This document shows, one piece after another, positions 7,287-12,521 of a stretch of 12,521 bases of DNA. Where the stretch lies: positions 819-13,339 of the forward strand of contig DNSU01000070.1 of NCBI GenBank assembly GCA_003499585.1, written 5' to 3'. The notes beneath the pieces were generated by a model. It was not told the origin of the DNA, made no database searches, and saw only the letters and a list, made by a program, of their open reading frames with translations. This DNA comes from Cyanobacteria bacterium UBA9579 (lineage in GTDB: Bacteria; Cyanobacteriota; Vampirovibrionia; Gastranaerophilales; UBA9579). Positions within the stretch are counted from its first letter, which is position 1. Every line of letters begins with the position of its first letter. A program made the position numbers and the translations under genes.

Positions 7287-8600
7287 TTGACTGATATGGA
7301 TATCGACACAAAAATATTAAAAGAAGGGCTTTATTCTTATGATGAAGTCCTATCTATATTGACGTCTCAAGGAAAGTTTCATATCAAGCTAGGACTTGAG
7401 AGAGTAAGCAGGATTTTAGAACTTTTAGGAAATCCGCAGGATAGTTTGAGAGTAATTCACGTAGCCGGGACTAATGGAAAAGGCTCTACCTGCGCTATGC
7501 TAGCTTCAATCTTGACTGAATCAGGTTATAAAACAGGGCTTTATACCAGTCCGCATCTTATTGATTATACAGAGCGAATCAAGCTAGGTGGACAGGATAT
7601 TTCACAATTAGATTTTGCCCGATTGGTTGGCATGATAATCGAGTTGTCTAATCTTCATGATATCCATTTGACTGAATTTGAAATTTTGACAATTCTTGCT
7701 TTTGTCTATTTTCATGAGCATAATGTTGATTTTGTTGTACTTGAAACCGGACTTGGTGGTCGGCTTGATGCAACTAATGTAGTCAAGAAGCCTATAATTA
7801 CTATTATCACAACTATTGATATTGATCATGTGGATAGACTTGGTAATACTATTGAGCAAATTGCTTTTGAAAAAGCCGGTATTATCAAGAATGATGTCCC
7901 TGTTGTTACTTTAAAAAATAACAATGGTATTGATATAATTGCTAAAACATCACAAGAAAAGCAAAGTCCTTTGATTCTAGCAGATCAATCAAGATATATA
8001 TACGAAAATAACAAAGTAATTATAGGGAATACGGAATATAGTCTGCCTTTATTAGGGCTTCATCAGGTAAATAATTTATTCTTAGCTTTAAAAACAGTAA
8101 ATGTTTTGGAAGATCAGGGTTTTGTTATCTCACAAGTAAAATCAGGCATTGAAAAGGTTAGTTGGCCAGGTAGACTACAGTATATAGAAGATAAAAATCT
8201 GCTTTTAGACGGTGCACATAATTTATCAGGAGCTGTATCACTTCGAGCGAGTCTTGATTCTTACTTTTCTGACAAAAAAATAATCTGGATTTATTCATCT
8301 TTAAATACAAAAGATTATAAATCTATATCTGAAGCTCTTTTTAAGACTGATGATGTAGTCATATTCACAAAATCCAGTTCGCAAAATGCCGTTGATCCGG
8401 AAATTCTTAAAGAAAATTATCTATTAAAAAGTATTAACAAAAAAATTTATTCAACTCATAACCTGAAAAAATCTTTAAATTTAGCTTATTCATTTATACA
8501 GGATAATCACACCTCAAACCCCTATGTGATCGTAGTATCAGGCTCGTTTTATATAGTGGGTGAAGCCTTAGAAATATTAAAAACTGATTGGCAATTTTAA
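7287..8600 (+). CDS. folC: Bifunctional folylpolyglutamate synthase / dihydrofolate synthase
   Basis: This ATP-dependent Mur-ligase-family enzyme adds glutamate to dihydropteroate and to reduced folates in the cytosol. At 437 residues it is full length. Motifs in order: SQGKFHIKLGLER (27-39) at the folate-binding edge, the P-loop HVAGTNGKGST (58-68), GLYTSPHL (84-91), LETGLGGRLDATN (152-164), TTIDIDHVDRLGNT followed by AFEKAGIIK (175-201), and DGAHN (308-312) opening the C-terminal ligase domain. The start is uncertain. TTG at 7287 has GGTGGG 5 bases upstream and begins one base after the valS stop, pointing to translational coupling; ATG at 7296 (three codons later) is the alternative. No clear terminator follows, only T-rich sequence. 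valS-folC adjacency is known from Firmicutes. Confidence 0.95.
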   Translation: MTDMDIDTKILKEGLYSYDEVLSILTSQGKFHIKLGLERVSRILELLGNPQDSLRVIHVAGTNGKGSTCAMLASILTESGYKTGLYTSPHLIDYTERIKLGGQDISQLDFARLVGMIIELSNLHDIHLTEFEILTILAFVYFHEHNVDFVVLETGLGGRLDATNVVKKPIITIITTIDIDHVDRLGNTIEQIAFEKAGIIKNDVPVVTLKNNNGIDIIAKTSQEKQSPLILADQSRYIYENNKVIIGNTEYSLPLLGLHQVNNLFLALKTVNVLEDQGFVISQVKSGIEKVSWPGRLQYIEDKNLLLDGAHNLSGAVSLRASLDSYFSDKKIIWIYSSLNTKDYKSISEALFKTDDVVIFTKSSSQNAVDPEILKENYLLKSINKKIYSTHNLKKSLNLAYSFIQDNHTSNPYVIVVSGSFYIVGEALEILKTDWQF

Positions 8601-8686
8601 TATACGTTTTGTTTTTATATTTTCATAAATGGACAGATGACTTTCTCATAATCATACATGTGGGTAATTTTTTGAAAGTTATATAT

Positions 8687-8743
8687 CTATTTTACTAATA
8701 TAGTAATAGACTTTATGGCACAAATTAGGCAATAAACTATACA
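8687..8743 (+). promoter_or_regulatory. Possible promoter region and imperfect inverted repeat upstream of the response regulator
   Basis: An imperfect dyad, CTATT-tt-ACTA with TAGT-AATAG (8687-8709), lies upstream of a -10 candidate TATACA (8738-8743). No strong -35 is seen. A start near 8750 would give a 40-base leader ending in the strong ribosome site AGGAG (8779-8783), 6 bases before the ATG. The rest of the 8601-8789 spacer shows no gene. Confidence 0.3.
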
Positions 8744-8789
8744 AGTCGAGCAAATAAAAGATTTTTATTTTTATTTATAGGAGTAAGTT

Positions 8790-9467
8790 ATGATCAGTAC
8801 AAAAGTTAAAGAAGTTAAAATTGTAATCGTTGAAGATTACAAATTAACCAGAGTAGGTTTGAGGTCTTCACTTAATGAATACGAGGGGATAACCGTAGTA
8901 GGTGAAGCAGAAGATGCCGAAAAGGGTTTATCGGTAATTAAAGAGTTGAAACCTGATGTAGTCCTTATGGATCTTGGCTTACCAGAAACAAACGGTATAG
9001 AAGCAACTCAACAGGTAAAAACTTTTGATGAAAGCATTAAAGTCATTATCCTGACTTCTCATGATAGAGACGAAGAAGTTCTTGCGGCCTTAGGTTCAGG
9101 CGCTAATGCATATTGCTTAAAAGATATAGATCCCGGTACTCTTGTAAATGTTATTAAAACTGTAAGTCAGGGAGCTGCTTGGTTAGACCCTGCTATTGCT
9201 AAAGTTGCCTTAAATTTATTCCCAAAACCAGAATCAACAAAAGTTCTATATTCAAATGAAGCACCTGATGCAAGAGCTCAGCTAACAGAAAGAGAAATAG
9301 AAGTTCTTAAGCTGCTTGTAAAAGGAAGAAGTAACACAGAAATTGCAAAAGAGCTTATTGTAAGTGTTCATACCGCAAAAGCTCATGTATGCAGCATTTT
9401 ACAAAAACTTTGCGTAGATGACCGGGTTCAGGCCGCCGTTAAAGCTATTAAAGAGAATATTATATAA
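8790..9467 (+). CDS. NarL/FixJ-family two-component response regulator (orphan)
   Basis: 225 residues with a complete receiver and a LuxR-type helix-turn-helix. Receiver residues 9-127 carry the acidic pair E15/D16, the phospho-acceptor D61 (LMDLGLP), T89 (ILTS) and K111 (CLKD), so it should be phosphorylated by a histidine kinase. A linker of about 35 residues leads to the DNA-binding domain (165-221), with LTEREIEVLKLL and the recognition region VSVHTAKAHVCSILQKL. The TAKAHVCSIL and DDRVQAAVKA wording is what I recall from cyanobacterial NarL-type regulators. No kinase gene lies next to it, so the signal and targets cannot be read from context. It appears to be a single-gene unit; the strong AGGAG and ATG fix the start. 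Confidence 0.93.
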   Translation: MISTKVKEVKIVIVEDYKLTRVGLRSSLNEYEGITVVGEAEDAEKGLSVIKELKPDVVLMDLGLPETNGIEATQQVKTFDESIKVIILTSHDRDEEVLAALGSGANAYCLKDIDPGTLVNVIKTVSQGAAWLDPAIAKVALNLFPKPESTKVLYSNEAPDARAQLTEREIEVLKLLVKGRSNTEIAKELIVSVHTAKAHVCSILQKLCVDDRVQAAVKAIKENII

Positions 9468-9505
9468 TCTCTTATACCAATTTATAATTCAAACCTGGTT
9501 TAAAA

Positions 9506-9582
9506 AAGAGGTGTGTTTATATAGGAGCCTATGTGCCATGTCAATTTTAAGGCACATCAGATCCGGAATAAATACACCTCTT
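9506..9582 (-). terminator. Large nested hairpin between convergent genes; terminator for the minus-strand glycan cassette
   Basis: The outer arms 9506-9520 and 9568-9582 pair over 15 positions, with one pair that is G-U on the plus strand and A-C on the minus strand. Inside, GGA (9524-9526) can pair with TCC (9562-9564), and a 7-bp hairpin ATGTGCC (9531-9537) / GGCACAT (9551-9557) sits at the tip. On the minus strand the stem runs straight into six T's (9502-9507 region), the layout of an intrinsic terminator for the gene ending at 9616. On the plus strand it lies 38 bases past the response regulator stop and lacks a U-tract, but may still protect or end that transcript. It is longer and more branched than typical terminators. 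Confidence 0.65.
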
Positions 9583-9615
9583 GAGTATTAATTCATTCAA
9601 GAATATTTGAAAGAG

Positions 9616-10551
9616 TTAGAAATTAATTCTTTCTTTTTCAATTACCAAAGGTCTTTTAAGTATTCTGGTTTGGATAGAGCCAATATATTCTCCTATTATG
9701 CCTATGAAAAATAATTGAACTGATGAAAAGAAGAATAGTCCTATAACAAGAGGTGCCATCCCTACATTGAAACTGTACCAGAATATAATTTTGTATATAA
9801 AATAGACTAAAGCAACCAGTAAGCTTAGAATAGATAAACCAAAGCCAAGAAAAGTTGCCAGTCTTAAAGGAACTCTTGTATAACTGGTAATTCCCAGCAT
9901 TGCCATATCATAAAGGGTATAAAAATTATTCTTGGTTATGCCTCTTTTTCTTTCTGGTTGAACAAACTCTATTATTGCCTTTTCAAAACCTATATCGCAG
10001 ATAAGGCCTCTAAAATACGGGTATGGATCATCAATTTCTCTTAAAATATCAACTACTTTTTTATCGTATAATCCAAAACCGGTATAATTCTTAACTAAAC
10101 CAACATCTTTATCCGATAAGTTCCCTACAATCTCATAATAAAGTTTTCTGAAATAACGGATTAGAGACTTTTCTTTGCTTTCAGACTTTATTCCAAGAAC
10201 CATTTTATATCCTTCTTCCCATTTTTTTATAAATTCAGGAATTAATTGAGGTGGATCCTGAAAATCAGCTGCAAGAGATACTACAGCATCTCCCTTTGCC
10301 TGAAGCAGTCCATGATAAGGGGAACGAATATGCCCAAAGTTTCTGGCGTTTACTATTACTTTTACGTTTTTATCTTTTTTGGCTATTTCTCTTAATATAT
10401 TTACTGTTTTGTCATTTGAAGCGTTATCAATAAATATATGTTCATATCTGTAATGTTTTAGACCTGAAAATACTTCTTTTATATGATTATAAAGGTCTTC
10501 TACATTTTCTTCTTCGTTATAACACGCAGTCATTACACTGATTAATTTCAT
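9616..10551 (-). CDS. Family 2 glycosyltransferase, GtrB/DPM1-like polyprenyl-phosphate sugar transferase
   Basis: 311 residues. A GT-A domain covers about 1-225: ISVMTACYNEEENVEDLY at the start, IDNASNDKT (41-49), and the metal/nucleotide-sugar motif AADFQDPPQ with D96 and D99. Two membrane helices follow (about 230-253 and 264-288), then the typical IGEYIGSIQTRILKRPLVI tail. This architecture transfers a sugar from a nucleotide donor to undecaprenyl phosphate on the inner face of the membrane. The particular sugar (glucose, arabinose-type or another) cannot be told. The ATG at 10551 overlaps the TGA of the upstream GtrA-like gene (ATGA), and GAGGGG lies 5 bases upstream. The pairing with GtrA is the classic lipid-linked-sugar synthase plus flippase arrangement. 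It is the last gene of the cassette. Confidence 0.92.
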   Translation of the reverse strand: MKLISVMTACYNEEENVEDLYNHIKEVFSGLKHYRYEHIFIDNASNDKTVNILREIAKKDKNVKVIVNARNFGHIRSPYHGLLQAKGDAVVSLAADFQDPPQLIPEFIKKWEEGYKMVLGIKSESKEKSLIRYFRKLYYEIVGNLSDKDVGLVKNYTGFGLYDKKVVDILREIDDPYPYFRGLICDIGFEKAIIEFVQPERKRGITKNNFYTLYDMAMLGITSYTRVPLRLATFLGFGLSILSLLVALVYFIYKIIFWYSFNVGMAPLVIGLFFFSSVQLFFIGIIGEYIGSIQTRILKRPLVIEKERINF

Positions 10552-10916
10552 TTTTTCCCCTCAAACACGAATTTTTTATTCAATATAAAGGATATCATAG
10601 CAAGCGGAATTATTACTATAGCACCTGCTAGAAGCAAGTCAAATTTATATAGTTTGAAAATACTTAAAGAGGTCACATTTAATAAGTATATAAATGCATA
10701 TACTCCTATAAATTTAAATATAAGACTGTTTTTGGAAATTTTAAAGACAAGTTTTCCTGTGGTTTTAAAGTTAAAAAGAACCCCTAATATTGTAGAAAAT
10801 AAGACAGCGATGGAATAGTGAAGCCCTATAATAATAAAAAGGGCATACATTGAATATCCAAAAAGGGTATTTAGCCCTCCAACAAATAAGAATTTTATGA
10901 ACCTTTTATCTATCAT
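10548..10916 (-). CDS. GtrA-like membrane protein, probable polyprenyl-linked sugar flippase
   Basis: Four hydrophobic helices (roughly residues 6-29, 34-52, 65-85 and 93-112 of the short form) and the end motifs FIKFLFVGGLNT and FILNKKFVF match the GtrA family. These small proteins are thought to move undecaprenyl-phosphate sugars across the membrane or to assist a transferase. The preferred start is ATG at 10916, one base into the upstream stop (TAATG), with GGAA/GGA at usable spacing. An in-frame ATG at 10925 (three residues longer) has GGA directly against it, too close for a good ribosome site. The four-base overlap with the glycosyltransferase gene supports joint translation. Its role in a flipping step is inferred from the partner gene. 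Confidence 0.88.
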   Translation of the reverse strand: MIDKRFIKFLFVGGLNTLFGYSMYALFIIIGLHYSIAVLFSTILGVLFNFKTTGKLVFKISKNSLIFKFIGVYAFIYLLNVTSLSIFKLYKFDLLLAGAIVIIPLAMISFILNKKFVFEGKK

Positions 10917-12521
10917 TATTTCCATTCCGGTATTAGCATATTATTTTTAAATTCTTCCCTGTCAAGGAAGGGGTACATGTCTTCAAGTGGTTTTGAAATC
11001 ATTGTGCCATCAGCAAGACGTTCGGATGAAAGTTTTGGGCTAAACTGATAATCAGGAATAAGTCTTACATCACAGACAATAGGACCAGAGAAATTAAGAA
11101 TCTCTTGAATTTTATTATGAATATCAGTGTGGGTATCAATTATTGCTGTAGACAGACCATAAGCTTCAGCTAATTTTGTAATGTTTGGCAGGCTTACCCC
11201 GCTATTTTTATCGCTGGCCACATAATTGCTGTTGAAAAAAGCGTCCTGCGTCTGTTTTATTGACATATAGCCATTATTATTAAAAACGAAGAGTTTTATA
11301 GGTAATTTATGATGAACGATGGTTTGAAGTTCCTGTATATTCATCTGAATACTACCATCTCCGGTTAAACATATAATTTCTTTTTTATTACTAGCAATAC
11401 TTGCTCCTATTGCTGCTGGTAAATCATACCCCATCGAAGCACATCCGGAGTTCCATATTATTCTTTGGTTTTTCTTAATAATACCTGCTTGTAATAAGCA
11501 GATACTGGCTGTTCCATTTCCTGAGATTATTATATCGTTCTCTTTTAATAACTTGGTAAGCTCTTGTGTAAAATAGTAAGGATGTACAAGCTCTTCAGGT
11601 TTTTCATATTCAGGTAAAACTACAGGATAAAGTTTTTTGCGCTCCAAGCACCATTGTTGCCAGTAGTTCCAGTCAGGAAAATATTCTGATCTTAATTGTG
11701 CATTAAATTCCTCAAGAAAGACTCTGGCATCAGACTGAATAGCAATATCAGGCTGTAAAGTAGGCTTTTGCAATTCTGTAGAATCTATATCGATAACTAC
11801 TTTTTTTGCAGCTCTGGCAAAACATTGCCAGTTATAGCTGACTTGTCTTATGTTATTTCTGGAGCCTATAGATATTACATAATCAGAATTTTGCAGGGAA
11901 AAATTGCCTGCACGATCACCAAGAGTTCCTATTTTGCCTGCAAACAACGGATGATCCGTTGGAATAATATCAGTTCCATTAAATGAGGTAACAACAGGTA
12001 TTCCTGTCTTCTTAGCTATATCCAGAAATAATTCCTCTGCTTTTGCAATACGAATACCATGTCCTGCAATAAATACAGGCCTTTTAGCTGTTTTTAGATC
12101 CTTTATAACTTCTGATATTTGGGAACCTATTTTATCAAGATTAAAGTCAATTTCATCTTCTTTAAAATCATAAGTATTTAATTGAGTTTCATCAATTATG
12201 GATCCTTGAATGTCCATTGGCACATCAATCCAAACTGGCCCAGGCCTGCCATGGGTTGCTATATAAATGGCTTTATCAAGGATTTTCTTTATATCATAAG
12301 GATCTTTAATCATTTCTGCATATTTTGTTATAGGTTTTACTATATTTACAATATCTGCTTCCTGATCGCCAAGCTGTCTAAGTCTGATATGAGGACATGA
12401 ACTGATTGTAGTTTCTTGCTTCACCTGTCCTGATATATATAGAACAGGAACACTATCTGTCCATTGCCCAAAAACACCATTTAACGTATTTATGCCTCCT
12501 GGCCCTGTAGTTACACAGACT
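10916..12521 (-). CDS. Thiamine-diphosphate-dependent enzyme of the acetolactate synthase superfamily (5' end outside window)
   Basis: The frame is open to the window edge: upstream of the GTG at 12424 it still encodes conserved sequence (VCVTTGPGGINTLNGVFG, then DSVPVLYISGQV), typical of the N-terminal PYR domain. The GTG is therefore not the start and about 50 residues are missing, including the catalytic Glu. Of 534 visible residues, a central domain contains FIAGHGIRI and VVTSFNGTDIIPTDHP. The C-terminal PP domain contains NSGCASMGYDLPAAIGA and the ThDP/Mg motif GDGS (codons at 11351-11362) ending in NNNGY. True acetolactate synthases (IlvB) make branched-chain amino-acid precursors, but the tight linkage to GtrA and a sugar transferase suggests a glycan role. 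One precedent is YerE, which adds a two-carbon unit to a keto-sugar. I cannot fix the substrate, so no gene symbol is given. Confidence 0.88.
   Translation of the reverse strand, partial: VCVTTGPGGINTLNGVFGQWTDSVPVLYISGQVKQETTISSCPHIRLRQLGDQEADIVNIVKPITKYAEMIKDPYDIKKILDKAIYIATHGRPGPVWIDVPMDIQGSIIDETQLNTYDFKEDEIDFNLDKIGSQISEVIKDLKTAKRPVFIAGHGIRIAKAEELFLDIAKKTGIPVVTSFNGTDIIPTDHPLFAGKIGTLGDRAGNFSLQNSDYVISIGSRNNIRQVSYNWQCFARAAKKVVIDIDSTELQKPTLQPDIAIQSDARVFLEEFNAQLRSEYFPDWNYWQQWCLERKKLYPVVLPEYEKPEELVHPYYFTQELTKLLKENDIIISGNGTASICLLQAGIIKKNQRIIWNSGCASMGYDLPAAIGASIASNKKEIICLTGDGSIQMNIQELQTIVHHKLPIKLFVFNNNGYMSIKQTQDAFFNSNYVASDKNSGVSLPNITKLAEAYGLSTAIIDTHTDIHNKIQEILNFSGPIVCDVRLIPDYQFSPKLSSERLADGTMISKPLEDMYPFLDREEFKNNMLIPEWK

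Noticed and set aside
7608..7859. Minus-strand open frame of 83 codons inside folC
   Set aside because: It is antisense to well-conserved folC motifs and shows no coding features of its own.
8601..8789. Terminator for folC or a small RNA in the spacer before the response regulator
   Set aside because: Only T-rich sequence and weak short dyads are present, with no stem strong enough to call.

Overview
The window is AT-rich bacterial DNA, tightly packed and with good Shine-Dalgarno sites. No transposase, integrase, CRISPR array or phage gene is visible. The best guess for the source is a non-photosynthetic relative of Cyanobacteria (Melainabacteria/Vampirovibrionia, Gastranaerophilales-like). 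This rests on the cyanobacterial-looking DNA-binding helix of the NarL-type regulator (TAKAHVCSILQKL..DDRVQAAVKA), on a long orphan membrane protein with an SVSFTG-type N-terminus, on type IV pilin-like genes, and on a tRNA without an encoded CCA end. It is an inference from recalled family features, not proven. The valS-folC gene order is also known from Firmicutes, so that phylum is the main alternative.

Layout. Positions 1-102 (minus) hold the start of a type IV pilin-like protein cut by the window edge. Upstream of it is tRNA-Leu(GAG) (279-360, minus) with its own terminator. Next comes an unrecognised 477-residue multi-pass membrane protein (584-2017, minus). A 20-bp inverted repeat (2188-2239) separates it from a signal-peptide-bearing GH13 enzyme of the trehalose-synthase type (2265-4319, minus). 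A divergent intergenic region of about 300 bp carries a palindrome. From there valS (valyl-tRNA synthetase) and folC (folylpolyglutamate/dihydrofolate synthase) run rightwards as a tight pair (4619-8600, plus). An orphan NarL/FixJ response regulator follows (8790-9467, plus).

The right part is a minus-strand cassette that enters from beyond the window. It holds a thiamine-diphosphate enzyme of the acetolactate-synthase superfamily (partial), then a GtrA-like membrane protein, then a GtrB/DPM1-like polyprenyl-phosphate glycosyltransferase. The three reading frames overlap by a few bases, so they are probably co-translated. They look like part of a surface-glycan pathway: a ThDP enzyme that may build or modify an unusual sugar, plus a lipid-linked sugar transferase and its flippase-like partner. 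A nested hairpin with a U-tract on the minus strand (9506-9582) ends this cassette.

Most genes are ordinary housekeeping or envelope genes. The items most worth a second look are the exported TreS-like enzyme, the orphan membrane protein with a palindrome in its first codons, the ThDP-enzyme/GtrA/GT2 cassette, and the three strong inverted repeats between genes.
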